Assembly (NCBI GenBank): GCA_003864495.1
Contig: ML133475.1
Coordinates: 782,769 to 846,768, forward strand
Direction: 5' to 3'
Origin: Nemopilema nomurai
Lineage: Eukaryota > Cnidaria > Scyphozoa > Rhizostomeae > Rhizostomatidae
Length of the DNA stretch: 64,000 bases
The notes below the pieces were generated by a model. It was not told where the DNA came from, searched no databases, and saw nothing but the letters and a program-made list of their open reading frames with translations. A program made the translations under genes and the position numbers. This document shows positions 1-14,800 of the stretch, one piece after another (positions within the stretch are counted from its first letter, which is position 1; every line of letters begins with the position of its first letter).

Positions 1-2870
1 TTTTTTCAAATTTTTATTCTATATTTTGTACGTGGTGCTGTTAGTAACAGCGCAATGTAAGGTTTCAACGGCATATCTGTCTAGGGGTTTTTTCTTAACA
101 TTTTTCTGTGACTATCTGACATAATATCCAGTGTGTATACTTGCATACACTGCTAGAATATTTTTATATGTTTTTATAGGTAAAGGTAGTAAGCAGTATA
201 CAGGACTGTTTCATTGCCTTGACCATACATTTCACAAAGCGACTAGCAAGTACTTTTGAGCAACGTGACCTGGCTTCTCCTGAGGACTCCTTCAGTCCTT
301 TTATGCAGCTTTACAAATCGTAGGTCATTTGTCATTTGCACGAGGCGCTCACCAATGTCTCTTGGGTACCTCACCGGTTTATTCTTTTGTCATTCCAGGC
401 GTTAAAAAGTACGTAAAAACTGTGCTCTCTGCATCCTCTTTTGTCCTTCGGTACTCTCTGCTTTGATAACGCATCGTACTCTTGCCACTTCTATAATGCC
501 TCGAGCTGATACTTTGCGTACTACCCTCAAAATTCCTGCTCATCCAAATCAACCCACCCCCTAACAAGATAATTTGATGTTGCGTATCACAACTCTGCAA
601 TTGAATACGTATCTTAAACTAGCGCTTGAAGATTACCAACGCATTCCTCTTTCCATTTCGATTTCAGCTCGTCTTTTCTCCGAAATCTATTTTCGTGTTA
701 CTTCTTAATACATTTTTTATTGACAGCAGAACATTTGTCTTGCTCTCATTTCGGGCAAATGACCAAGAACATACCCATTACTAGTGTATTTGTTTTTTCA
801 CACCTCTCTGCTTTGCGTAACATCTTGTTAAAACTGATCATCCAAACTACAATTAGAGGCTATTCTCCTGGGGGACACCTCTTATTATCCACATTATTCC
901 TGAGAAACTCTCTGGATGACGTCAAACTAAGACTCCTACTTTACGTTGATCTTTCTTGAATTGCATTTTCGGCCATACTTACTATTCAAAGGCTACCGAT
1001 GGCTGGCAGATAATGCTATAAGCAAATTTACAATTGATATGTTTTGATACATAGCAAACATCCCTAAGTTGGTATTGTAGCGATACATTTTTTAACTTGC
1101 ATTGTCAAGCCACGTCGTGTTGACTCGTTATTTTTCGATCCTCGGCATAACACCATCATTTCATCATATCATGCACCCTTTGTCGGCAAATCTATTTTAC
1201 AGTATCAATAGAATGTAGAATATATAGTATAGTTGTAACTAATAAAATAGATTAGTTGGTAAAGTTAAAACGGATAAAACAGAAGTATAGTTCAACTTAG
1301 TTGGTTAGAGACACAGTCATAGGCAGGCACAGTAAAACATGCAACGCATCGCCTCTCTCGACCTGGTTCCACGTTCTGCGCTTTAAATAAGACAATAATG
1401 GCTTGGATCTAAATTTGTAGTTGAGCAACCAAGTCAGTAAGAATCCAATTCAAACCAATCTTACAGTATGATATTTCTTGCAATTCCATTCTATAAGATC
1501 AATTCTGCACCATCCTGACAGACAGATGACCATTTCCCGATTGTCCATTGGGCCCCCTATACACTTTGCAAAAAAGGCTGAATGGTTTCCCTTTTGTAAA
1601 TATGTTGTTTTCCATTTAATGTTCCATTTTAGTGCACATTATTAGTTAGCAGGTGATAAGTGCTACACATGTTCTGTTGCCATTACATCGATAGTGGCTG
1701 ACAAATTGTTCACTTGACCTCACCCTAATTTTTTAATAGCAAGATACGGAAACACTCAATTTATCTCAGGTACATGAAGTCTTCAAGATTCCAGACAATG
1801 CCAGACATTAGCTTTCAATTGCTTCACTGAATTTTCTCAGCAATCAACATAACTCTTGAATATGTATTCGGAACGGTACAGCTCTGATATTCGCTTTGGA
1901 GACCAATCTCATAATGGCAAGCAAAATTCTAAGGCTAGTCTTGCAATGTTAGGATTTTTATCTTGAAATCAGAACACGGCCGTTGAGATAAAATGGAAAA
2001 AACAATTTACGGGGTCGCTAGCTGTCACTCTTTGTAACAGGAGCATATCAACTGAAGATGCATTGCAAGGATAGAAAGCATTGTTGGTAAGGGGTGACAA
2101 CAGAAACTGATAAGAAACAAAATCTTAGCAGAGATAATCGAGAGCAAAATAACTCAGTCAAGAAAGAACGAGAGATGCTACAAGATATCATGATTTTATC
2201 ATATTAAAAAGTACATAGCTACCAAACCATATTCACACGAATTATGCATTTGAAATCATTTTCAGATCTCTAGGCTTCAATTAGCGCTTCAACTAAACCG
2301 ATTTTAACAATCAGGTTATTTAAAAAGTGATTAAATCAATTTACGACTGAACTGTACGGCAATGTTGGAGTTTTTAACTCCCTCCCAAAAATATATTACA
2401 AATTGTTGACAATCATGAACTATTTTAAAGCATGTTACAAGTGTTGTAACTACCATCAACATATAAGACACTGTTAATAACCGGCAAATTTGACAAGAAA
2501 TAATGACAATTAATCGTATAATTAATGTTATAACAGAAAATACTTTAAAATATGCAACCATATGATATCCTTTGTCATGATTACAACTGTTAACAGAAAT
2601 ATGGATGAAAACTATGAAAGGTATTGTGAGCGAAAAATATACTATCTGAGGGCAACTAAAAGTATGAAAGCATGTGCAAGGTGGAAATGGACATTGGTCT
2701 GTTCGATTAGAATGAAAAGTTTAAGTGTAAAGACAGCTAGCGGATGATACAGAAAGATTCACACGTGCGCATGATTAACCGGTAATGTTGTACAAATATA
2801 TTTCATCTAACACAAAAATAGAAAAGATACTCTATTTTCTTAAAACCGACCATTTCCACTACCAGTTGTA
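1..2870. other. Intergenic and 3' flank of the TMC gene
   Basis: No coding region could be supported here. The stretch is AT-rich, open frames are short and chance-like, and no similarity to a known protein was seen. The right edge abuts the TMC stop codon on the minus strand, so its 3' UTR must lie in the last part. No clear minus-strand AATAAA was seen directly after the stop. Confidence 0.5.
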
Positions 2871-5800
2871 TTATTTGGCTGGGACTCTTTTGGGCGAGAA
2901 TGCCCTGCTACGCTGATTGCCTTTCAATACTTCACGGATACTTGTCAAGTAGTACTTCTTGTCTTGACCAGCCTAGTCAAATAAAAAACGAAGCTGTTTG
3001 ATTAACACTCTTAATGCAAGAAAAACGTAACATTGCTGGGCAAAAAGTCTGATGAAATCATAGGCTAGAGAGACTTCCAACGAAAACTAGAATTTCAAAA
3101 GCAAGTAGAGGCAGTGCCAGCACTTGCTTGTAGTTTTAAGTCTAGAGATGATTATCCAGGAGAACGAGTAAGTAGAGAAGTATTTTGTCTTTTGTGAGAA
3201 GAGTAATCTTGTCGGGCACTGTCACGAATTTAGAACCTTTATTTACCCATTTACAATAATGGTATAGACCCAATGCTAGCTTGCTTCTTAGCAAAAGAGA
3301 TGGAAGAAAACAATGAATTATATACTTATGGCACTACTACTGCTTAATCATATTATCAACAAATGATAAGTCATTATGATATGATTTAATTACGTTGCCG
3401 TTGTAATTGCAAAAGCAAAGCTACGTGGCTCAAAAACGAAAGAGAGTAGCCATTTATATAAAAAAGCCAAAAAACTAAATATTTAGCCTTTATTCAGACT
3501 AGCACAATCAAAAGACTAACTCAACGTAAAAATAACATTGGATTTTTCCAAAAAGAACAAAATAACTTGACACTCACTAAAGCTATTTGTTCCTTTAGCA
3601 GTTTGATTTTCTTTTCAGCTGATAACTTTCTCAGTCTTTGGTAATATATCATCCCCCTGCAGAGGTAATTGCAAATAATCTAAATGTCTTTTCTAAATTA
3701 GGTAATCGCTAACCTTTTTCATTATATTGTACTAATATTATACATGTTCCTTTATCATTATTATAAACACATTATCATAAACTTCTAATGGCCACCTCAT
3801 GAAGCTTTGTAAAGCTTCAAATTGCAATAAATAGGACATTTATTAGTGTAACGAGGATTGAGTCATTTTTGCGTGATACTTTGATGCCGTTCATACACTA
3901 ATAATTCCATCCATCAACTAACGTGTAGTTTCCAAACCTAGCAGGTCTTATTTTACGTACAGAGAACACGGAGCCAGCGAGGAGACGATGTGCCTATTGC
4001 GTGTATTGCTTCCAACTTAACGAAAAACCGCCTAATTATAATCTCGGGCGTATACACATAAAACGAAGGGACACTACAAAGGAGTTATTGACAACGTTAC
4101 TATGGGCACGTAAACATAAAATGGTGTGAATGGTGAATATACAATGGAAGACATGTTTACGTTGGACAGTAGACACTACAACATTATAACCTCTGCATGC
4201 AGAGAGAAACGCGAAGAGGTGCTGGTTAGGTGCAAAAGGCATACCACAGAATGAAGATTATTCCAAAGAGAGCAATACTGGACGCAACACCCTTTGTCAG
4301 GTTCCGCAGGTCGTTGCCAAAGTCCCGGTTTATCACCACCTGCACTGTATCAAAAATGCTTTTTCTCTCTCTGCAATAGGAAAAAAATATAAATGGGGGT
4401 GCTTTTCCAAAAACCATAGTTTCTTGAAAGTTGTTTACTACAACAGCAACATTTAATGGATCAATCTAACGCATACTTTTTCTTTAAAAAGCATTAAAAA
4501 AGCGCGTCTCACGAACAGTGAAAAAAGCCAATATGAAAGCTTTCTACTTTACCAAAAGGAGATGAACCCTCTTTGGAGGAGGTACAATCGATTCGAAAAG
4601 CATAAATTTAAATGGAATATCATAAAATTCTTTCATTTTCTCGTGATGGTAAGAAAATATTCAAACGGAGTTCACATTTCCTTTTCTATTTCTTCCTAGG
4701 ATTCCTTTATTGCTCCAGTGAATTTATGCAAGCAAAGAACCGATTTGAGTCCTCCAGAGTAAGTACCCTACACTTCAGTGCATTAATCAATAGAATTATG
4801 CAAACGTCTACTGTTAACATACCGAAATGGTCCACAGTTGCTTGAAGGTTTTAATCTAAGAGAAAAAAGAAATGACCCAATTACAATTTTTGCCACTAAT
4901 TTATCAAACAAGAAGAATGCATTCAAGGTGCGGTGCTAGCCAAACGCGGGCGTTCCCCGAGAGTAGACAAAACTGCATTGCTTCAAAGGAAAATTTTCAT
5001 CCGAAAGAAAATGAAATATCATAACTCATGAGATGCTTTCACCCAAACAGTTCAATGGTACAACCATATTTTCATTATTATTCTATGAAGCACTTTGTCA
5101 AAGCAAAGCATCAAATATCTCCCATTTTTCAAAAGCCTCTCTTCCTTGCGACTGAACCTCACAAGTAAATTCTGCAACACAACTTGAACAACCATTTTTG
5201 AAAAGTAGGCTGAAAAATATCAGTCTTCCAATTAATAGGAGACTGTTTACAACATTCCTAAGGCATAGATGCCACGCAAAATACGACATGTATAGTATTG
5301 ATTTATGGAAATGTTTATTGATAGGAAAGCCTTGAAAGTTCTTAAAGGACTTCCACAGTAAAGAGTCATCACGTGTCCGAGAGATCTCTTGGATCACATG
5401 ACTTAGGCCCGCCTATGATCTCTTGGATCACATGACTTAGGCCCGCCTATGATTGGTCAATTCACCTGTCTTCATTGATGACGATCAGGCCAATCACAGT
5501 CATCGCGAGGATAAGCATCAGGCTCAGAAGAGCAAAGAATCGAAGCTGCATCTTTGAGGCCTTGAAAGGCCGCATTGATGGCCGACAAAAACTCATCACA
5601 CTCGCCTGCAAGTGACAAAAGACACTGGTCAAAACACAACCACCCCCGAAAGGAGAACGAAGTAAACTACTCTTCTATTGTCATAGGCTCACGCTTATAC
5701 TTTTTCCAGGGGGATGGAAGGGTGGTCAAACTAGAACCACGATCAGCTCTGAAAGGAGAACGAAGTAAACTACTCTTCTAATGAACCCGATTGTCCTTGA

Positions 5801-8800
5801 AACGGCGACAAAGACAAAGTAATGCAATGCTTGTCATAGGCTCACATACCTTTTTCCAGGGGGTAAAAGGGCGGTCTTAAAACTTTGGTGATTTCTAATT
5901 GTGATTAGTGAGGTGAAAGACACAAATAAAACTAAATTGCTTATTATTATTGATGCTTTAAAAAGCAAAATAAAGATGCATGTACTTGCCTTTTTATAAT
6001 AAAATAAGATGAAAAATTTGATGATTGTGATGAGTGGCAACATCGGGCAAAAGAATGATCCCAGCCTATAAGAAAAAGTTATTTGAATATGTAAAAATAT
6101 TTACAGTGAAAGTAGGTGCCGTATAAAGCTGATGAAACAGCACTTTCAGAATAATTATTGGATGAATGCCGGCATTGAACTACTAGAATAATCTAAAATA
6201 AACTATTCAGCTAGGTAAAATTATCTAAAGTAATCCGGAATGCATTTCATTTCCGTCGTTATAATGTTTCGTTTCATGAATTATCAAAATGACAACATGA
6301 CAAGACACTTTGCTAGTTGGATGTGGAAGTTAAATTTCAAGGCATCAAAGCTCTGCACAAGGAAATGCAAATGCATGATCTATTGCAAGGAGGTGACTTT
6401 TTGGAAATACAAACCAACACAGGGCTTGGGAATATATGAGGCTGAGAACGTTTCTTGCGATATCGAAGCCAGGCTGGTCAAAATTACACCCTGCAGCATT
6501 CATACAGTTGGCAAAGCACCTAAAGGGAAATGTGATATGGGCTGCCAAGTTGATCGACACTTGAAGTCATTTGCATGAAAAATACTGAAAACAGTCAGTA
6601 AATATGTATTCACATCATAAGGATAAAGGAAACTTCATTTGACAAAAAAATATGCAGCCACATTGTTAATGATTGTCTGGAATCGTGGTTTAAGTCCAAA
6701 GAAAGTCTACGCGAATGAAAGCCAATACTCTCCTTTCTAATAAAGGAGTATAATATTAGAGCGCACGTTAGGATTCTTGGAGCTCCACAGCACCGTTTCA
6801 AAGAAACCCTGTTTCAAAACCGAATAGAAACAATGGCACATACCACCTCACTGTCTCTCCAAAGAAGGTTGCAAGTAGAAGGAAAATTAAGTCCACAACT
6901 GCCAGCTGATAGAGTTGCACCCCAACTGATGTTTCCCAGCAATTTGACTAAAAAGCATGAAATACTATGCTTAAATCATCATTTGAAATCTGAAATCTCT
7001 AAAAGCACAATTTCATATTCTCTTCATTTGATTTTCATTGCATGAAAGTACTTTCAAGACCACATAATGGCGGTAATTGAAAGACATCCAATAGGAACGT
7101 CAATTATGGGATACTCTTCAATGCGTTTTCTGGTACGATAGGGGTATATCAAGTATTCTAAATAAACATGGGTCCTTTCTTACAAAATGAGCCCGAGGAA
7201 TATGCTTTCGCCATGATAAAGTAGATTGTTTTTGAGAAACCTCATTCATGAGAGCTAGATCCAGTTTCAATAATTTTTTCTACTTTTTCACCAATCAATA
7301 AACCAATATTTTAGCAACAGGCCGTTTGCCTAGAAAATTGAAGCAAACTTCCTCTTCATTAGATAGCGATACTGCAATTAACCTTGCCATTACTTGGGAG
7401 TATTTGGCTATTGTGTGCTTGGCCCAAATTACTTTGCGTGTTTATACGAAACACAAGTGAACACACCTTAAATGAAAGTGAACACAGTTATCTTTGCGAT
7501 ATGACCTATCCATTGAACTTGGATCATTTACAGCTTAAACTATAAGTTTGTGTGCAGTAATACAAAAAGGTTAAGATATGATTCTCTTTAATACAGTTTC
7601 AGTGGCACAGATGTAATATTGCTGGCACCAATCACCCGTGGATTTCTTCCAGCACCAGACTGATATTTTGCGTTCACTGCAACCGGTTCCATTCATTTTA
7701 GCTGATTTGGCAAAGCTTTAATTTTCTTTTTTAATCCACAAAATTGTGTGATAACATGCATATATATGGAAAGGTATCGAAAACTGGTATCTATGACAGT
7801 TTTGCTCTTGAGTGTCACATTGGGGTAGTATTGTCGTTTCTAACCTCCAGACGATGCAACTTACCAAAGCTGGTACTGTAGTGTTTAAAGCATATTCTGG
7901 TGTTGTTGTCGTGTTAAAAGCAGGTAATTGCCTTGAAATGTCTTTCTCTATACCGCGGTATATCAGCCAAATATAAACACATAGAGTTCCAAGTTTGAGT
8001 ACGACCGTCCTAAAAAGTTAAGTGCATCAAATTACTCTAACCAGATTGGGCAACACAGACTGCGATAGAAAATGTCATCCAATTCCTAAAGTTAACTAAC
8101 ACGTCTTCTGTAGATATTTTAAGATACATTGTGTTATGCTCTTGTATCTAAACCCAAATGTACTGAAAGATACGTCTATTGAAAGGTCTATTCTACAGTA
8201 TAATCATATATTATGTTATTCGTGGTATATATATGGCTCTGAAGAAAGCAAGAATCCAAAGCAACAGACTTGGCTGGCTCTGTCTTCAGTGTCCTCAGAA
8301 ATGACTCAACCTTCATACTCTGTGAATTGGGCCATTCCACTCAAACATAAACAGAGTGTTACCTATGTACTCTTCAAATACATGGCTTACCCTGTCCTCA
8401 CTCCCTATAGATTATATCGAGCTTTACATGTAGAGCCAATGGGCATTCAGTGTACAGAACAGAGCAAGAACTCATATAGCAATGAATGTTAGCTGCCGTA
8501 GCCATCAAATAGGGCTGATGACGAATGACTAATGACTGATGACAAACGGGGACAAATACCTGAGAAGAGAGACTTCGATTGTTCTTTGAGGTGACTCATA
8601 CTCTTCGATGCTCGCAATTATTCGAAACATATACGGCAGCACAATGTTCAGTGTTGTGATGCTTATTGCAGGAAGTAACTTTATTAAAACCTCTGATAAC
8701 TCAGTCTGCGGAAGGGCATCCTGCGAAAGCATCATGGAGTAACATCATTACCCGACCAAGAAATAGTCCTGCTGGTATAGGTAAATTATTCTTCTTTGCG

Positions 8801-11800
8801 AAAGCAGCTCCACTGAGAAGGAGACACCAAATACAAGAGCGGCCTTGAAAATTGGACAATGCTACTGTAATCCAGAAAACGGGAGTTTCAGTACACTATT
8901 ATTTCTAGTTTGTTCTTTGATTCAAGGGATTCTGAGAGAATAAACTTCGCGTTGCGAGGGTTCACTGGCATCAACAGCAAAATTAATAACAATCACTGTT
9001 CAAAAAGGCATCAAGGCTCCTGATGCACTCTCCTGGAGTCCCAAGAATCCTTAGAAACGTATGGACATACAATTTAAACTCTTGGCTGATATCTTAGTAT
9101 GATTGCTCGAATGTACATGCAATTCCCGTTGCCTTCCATGCACAGAAGTCAACGCACAGTGCATTCAACATGGACAAAGAGCTTTGCCTGCCTCATATTC
9201 GCATAATACTCAGCTCATCTAGCTCCTCAATGTGTCAATAATCCTACGTTATGTCAATCAACAATCAACTTGTGTCAATCAACAATCAACTTCTGTCAAT
9301 CATGCATTTGGTCATTACTGTTTACTCACCTGAACCATCGTAACACCTTCAAACTTCACCCAGCGAATTGCGTAGCAGGCTCCTCCAATTAGCCCCACCG
9401 CTATCACATTGGTAGCAAGCAGACCAAGGAATGTGCAGCACTTTTCGTCAGATGTCTTTTTCCGCTTCTCTCGTCCCTCGTTTAGAGTCTCCTACAAAAC
9501 AACAAGCTTAACGTTAGAGAAACTTTTGCTGCTTTTTTGTAGTATCGTGAATTCCAAAATCTACTTGACGAGACCGGAAATTATACGCTGGAAAGAATAA
9601 AAAGAGAAAAAAAAGTAAGGGGGAAAAGACTTGAAGTCATGAAATAATAACTAGACGAATACCTACAGGCGCATACAATCCTTTGGCAGAAATTGCACAA
9701 CATTCATGGATAATTTTCATTGCTATTCATTCAAAAATATCGAGCGATTTACTGCGTTGGGATGGTAGGATCAAAGACACTGGCAGTATTAAGACGCTTT
9801 TCAGTCGAGCAGGCATCATTATATAGGCGTAAATCTCATGGGTGTAAAAGCAATCACATAATAATCGTGTTTTCTTAACAAAAGAGGTCGGTTCAAACAT
9901 CGCTTAAAGAGCTATACGAATCTCTACATTTAGAAAGCTTGTGAGCCTTTCATCTCTATCTAGCACTGCCATTGCTACAAGTAATTGTCTCGGCCTATCA
10001 GCTGATTAGCGCGATTGTGACACGACTCCAAATTAAGCATAGTCCTAATGATAAATTCACTTCTAGCAGTTTTCTGCCTCAAAGTGAGGGTCGAGAAGCC
10101 CAATGCAAATGTACGGGAAAATTAGCTCGAGAACTGTGCCAGAAACTACTACTTCATGTGACAGCATGCAAATGAAGTTGGCTCGACCTGTTAAGTTCGA
10201 CCTTCGATTCAGCGTCATGGCAACGTCGAAGTTTTAGACCCCGTTTACACGAGACCAGTTCCAAAAAGATCCGCATCCATTTAAGTTCACTTCCTCCTGT
10301 TCACACGAGACAGGTTCCAAAAAAGTTCACTTGCTCGTTCTGTTCACACGGGACCTAAACTAGGGGAGATCCTTGAGGCTAGTTTACACTTGGTTGCATC
10401 AAGCTGCTGGTTGCTGTGCCCTATCAATCACAGAGTAAAAATCACATGATATTTTGCAGTATTCTATTGGCCAGTGACCTTGCCGTACTAAGAAAGATCC
10501 AGTTTCGAGTGTTTACACGAGACCAATTGAGACCGGCTCCAAATGAGTACGCTTTCGTAGGTGATCTCAAATGAGTACGGCTAGGTGATCTCAAATTAGT
10601 ACGGTTAGGCAGGTCTCGTGTAAACAGAACGCCTAAGTGAACTCAAATTGATACGGATCTTTTTGGAACCGGTCTCGTGTAAACAGGGTCTTAGAAACAT
10701 GAAGGACTGGCAAAAGCATATTAATGTAAACTATGAAGATTTTCCAACAGAAACTTACCAATAGATTAATACAGATGTTTCTACTCAACAAGCTTGCACT
10801 GTTTTCCATCGTAACCGCATAATCCCAAGAACAAAAGATCGTCGTAAAGAATGAATCCCGAAAATCTTTACCAGATATATAGTTTTTGTTATATGAAACG
10901 GCCATGCTGAAAAGAGGAGACAACGGTTTATGTAGATTAAGCCATCCTGGTCACGTGATATGGAACACGCAGATAGTACAGACTGAAGTCAGAGCTTCCT
11001 TTCCGTGTATAGACTTGGCCACATAGGAATGATTTGCTACAGGTAATTTAAAAAAAATTTCAACTCAAAGCTTATACCATAAAAAAATGTGGATTCCATC
11101 AACAAACCTTCTGACCAGAATGATGACACATAATAGAATGTATCCACCGGCAACAGAGAGATACGCCAATGGGAGATTGTACGGCGTGTTGTATGACAAG
11201 ATGACGGTGTCATTGCTGTAGCCACCGTATGTCCCGTAATACATTTCTGTTGGCAGAAACCAACCCTGAAAAATATACATAAACACATTTGTTTGATGGG
11301 AAATGTTTATTTTCTTTCAATCAAAAGCAAAACTGCTTTTATTAATACATGCAAGTCTTAATCTTTTGTGGATGACATGGTGAATGCTTTAAACTTAAAA
11401 TTTACAAATCCACAAAGATTACCATGTGGAACTCTAATATGAGTAAAAAAATCAGTTGGATCTTCATCAGGTTACAATACCTTACTTTGGTGCAGTTGGA
11501 GCTTTGGTGAATTTTTGTGTTTCTCCTCTTCTTAGGAAAGCAAGAAATTCTATCTATCTATAATATGCAAAGAGACCCCTTAAGTCAGTGATCTTACAAA
11601 GTAGCTTTTCTTCTTTTCTCCAAGAAAAAGGTTTTTTTTCTGTTTTGCTTTTTTCTTGGACACTCCTCTTAGAACCAGCCAAATAAAAAGACAACAATAA
11701 AAATCACTCACCTCCCCAGTCAATAGTTCTAGCCCTCCAAATGTGTTGTTATTTGTCTTGAAGCTCGGACGGTACATGAGTTGAGGTGAAAGGATAAATG

Positions 11801-14800
11801 CTATTATCAGGAACGAAATCATCAAATCAAGAAGAAAGAGCCATCGGAGGAACAAAAAGTAGGACAGGACGCCAGAACCAAACTTTCCTGCAAAATTGAA
11901 ATCAACGTTAATCATAACCCTGAAGAAAAGCATCAAAAAAATTATCCATACAACAACACAATCACATCTAGGTAGGTAATTAACAATCCACTAAGCTGAA
12001 ATCAGGACAATCACTTGCTCAATCAAAGCATCAAACTGCATACAACGAAACAATCACATCAAGGTAGAAAACAATCACTTAAGCTGCAATCAACCGAATC
12101 ACTTAATCAATCAATGTATTCGAACCCTCCAAACAATCGACAAAGGAAGGGTCGTGGTGGTTCTTGAAAGAAAATACCCTTAGTTACCCTAGTTAGTGGC
12201 CACTGTAACCTTTGTGATTCAACGATAAAAATGTAATCTCTAAATTTATTTGTAGCTTACATTCAGCCAAACAAAGAGCTTGCTATAGTGACTTTTTTAA
12301 CTGGGTCATGATAATTATGGAATTGATGAATAAAACTTACATGAATAATTTGGTGCCCAAGTTTCACATTAAAAGTTTACCTTTATAAGTATATCAAGTT
12401 ACAAGGTTACGTATCTAGTTTTTACAGAACAACGATGCCTTGGGAGATTCTATTCCCTCTTATAAGATCTCGAAACTTTCTTTGCAAACATGCATTTCTC
12501 TTGCAGTTCTTGCATCCAAAAGACGTGGGAGTTTTCATTACCTTCAATTGGTTTCAGATTAGATTTCCAAATGTCAATGTCCTTGAAAAACCCTTTGATA
12601 TCCGTCTTTGCCTGCCACACACTCTGAGCAAACAAACGAAAATTAACTGTTTCTTATTTGCTTGGCTTTTGATTCTTAAGGTTTATAAATGCTGAATTAA
12701 TTCAGTCGTATCCATTTACTGCCTACTTTCCTATTCATAGTGCAAAGCAACAATATTACAAAGGTGATGTGATTAAATATCAAAACAATTTTTTTCTTAC
12801 CATTGATAAACTATACTTGAATTGTTTCCATCCACTTATCGTTTTCTGGCTTCTATTCAAAGTCGGCAAACTACAATCAAGTGCAAGAAAATAGATATTG
12901 TGTATTTCATAATAAGACATAATTTTCTTTTGACTGTTCTGGGATATAGAAAGAAGGAAGTGATCCCTCAGCAAATTGGTTCAAATAAAGGAAGTTTCAA
13001 ATTATAGTTGAAAAAGGGTCTGTCCTATACTAGAAACGTCTAATTTTTCACAATCACATGGGTGCAATACTGAGTAGTATTGCTTTCATCTTTCCACTTG
13101 CTAGGCTTGGGAGGTGTATTCGCCCACCAAAAATGGGGGAGGGGCCTCTGCACAACAAATTGTCCCTCTTTGGAACAGTTCAAACTGGTGCAAGATCCCC
13201 CAGTCTATTATTTCAGTGTCTTCTCAAGACAAACTGCGTCTCTTAAATTTTGGGGCATTACTTATAACATATATGCTAGACATAAGAGTGCTCTACTATG
13301 CTTCTTAGAGAAGAGCTATTACTTTGCAATTTTTTTATTCCCCCATTTTTTATTCATTCCTGTTTTAAGGTAAGTTAGATTTCATAATTACTCACCTTTG
13401 GTCAGAGCTCATCTGGAGTCTCTCTACTTTGCGTTGTTTTAAGCTCCCTATTGATTATAAAAAGGTTGATGAAATACATATCTGGCTGATGAAATTCTTA
13501 TCAATATCGGGGGGGAAATGTATGATTTGAGAATTTAATAGCTATGATGATATTGGTAAACTTTTGATGGCGGTGAAGGCACGAAGCAACAAAGTTTAGG
13601 CACGACGCCAATAAATCATGGGCTCTGACAATAAGATATTTTTGTGGTGAAAGGAGAAGCATAAAGGTCAATCCTTGGTGGTTGCAATCTGGACGTTATG
13701 CAACCAATTACTTTTAAAGATAATCAAACAGATCTGAATGTGCAAAGCAATTCCAATCATGGTTTGGCTCTCGACTTTTGACATGGACACTTAGGTATAT
13801 CTCACTGATAGATTCCCTCTGACAAGCAAGGCAATCCACAAACAAGAATGGGGTCAATGCTTGGAATTCTCTGCGGTTCGGTACGAATTTTATAGAAGGA
13901 TTATAACATGATATGTTTGGGATAGAGTGAGAATCTTAATTAGTCTTACAAGCTTTATTAGCAAATCACTCGTCAGAATATGGCATGCTATTAGAGAAAG
14001 TTCCTCGCATAAATCCTTTTCAAAAGATACGTAATCCATGGTATAACAAGTATCACTGTTAAACATTGTAAACTTACTAACATAATCAATAAAAATATAT
14101 ATAAACACGAAAACAATTTGCTAGAATTTATTGTATATTCTAAAAATTTGCAATTTTTTGAAGAAGCATCATTTTATAGTCTGCAACATATAATCAGACT
14201 AAACTTTTCTCATACTGTTTGAATCAAAAACCTACAATTTAAATATGTTTGTGCAGTGATAGAACTGCGCTATTGCTTGAACATCCCTTGAGAACAAAGA
14301 AGGTTGAAGGAGCGTTGCTTTGAAGTGACGCCAGAACGGCTTACCTGGCCTCTGGCGATTGACTCTGCTGGGCAGATGTGATTCAATATCGCGTCCATCA
14401 GTTGATGCTTCAGGAAAGTCAGTCAAGTCTGTCATTGCCTCTTGAATGGGTTCTGACTCGTCTTCCAGCTCATCTAGGCTAGAATCGAACGCTATGTTCC
14501 CTATGGAACAGAAAGTTTATTGAGTCAAGGCGTTGAACAAGCAGGTTACTAAGTGCAACAATGTTGTAATTGCCATTTATGTTTAATTGGCATGGTAGTC
14601 TAACTGGGCTTCATATGAATCGTGAAATGGTTATGTGAAATATTTACTTGAATAGTTTTATGATTTAGCTTTACGAATAATTGGCACTATTACTTCTTAA
14701 GATGTCTGTGGCTCAGTGGCGCATTGCCAATGGGCCCATTGCACCCAGCCCCTTATGGTTTTGATTTTTGGAGGCCCCAAGAAAAAAATTGCAAAGCCTA

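Noticed and set aside
5098..5397. YCGSPLRTFKAF in a minus-strand frame as the missing CGPF exon of TMC
   Set aside because: The motif does not match well, no donor in phase follows, and a stop comes soon after.
6240..6578. 112-codon plus-strand frame
   Set aside because: It lies opposite TMC exon 13, which carries the conserved FDIARNVLSLIYSQALCW on the minus strand.
8136..8492. 118-codon ATG-started plus-strand frame
   Set aside because: It is in a TMC intron with no recognisable domain, repeat or expression signal; likely chance.
14706..14790. TGGCTCAGTGG resembles a tRNA A box, suggesting a tRNA or tRNA-derived SINE
   Set aside because: No acceptable B box (GGTTCGANTCC) at the right spacing and no cloverleaf pairing could be drawn.
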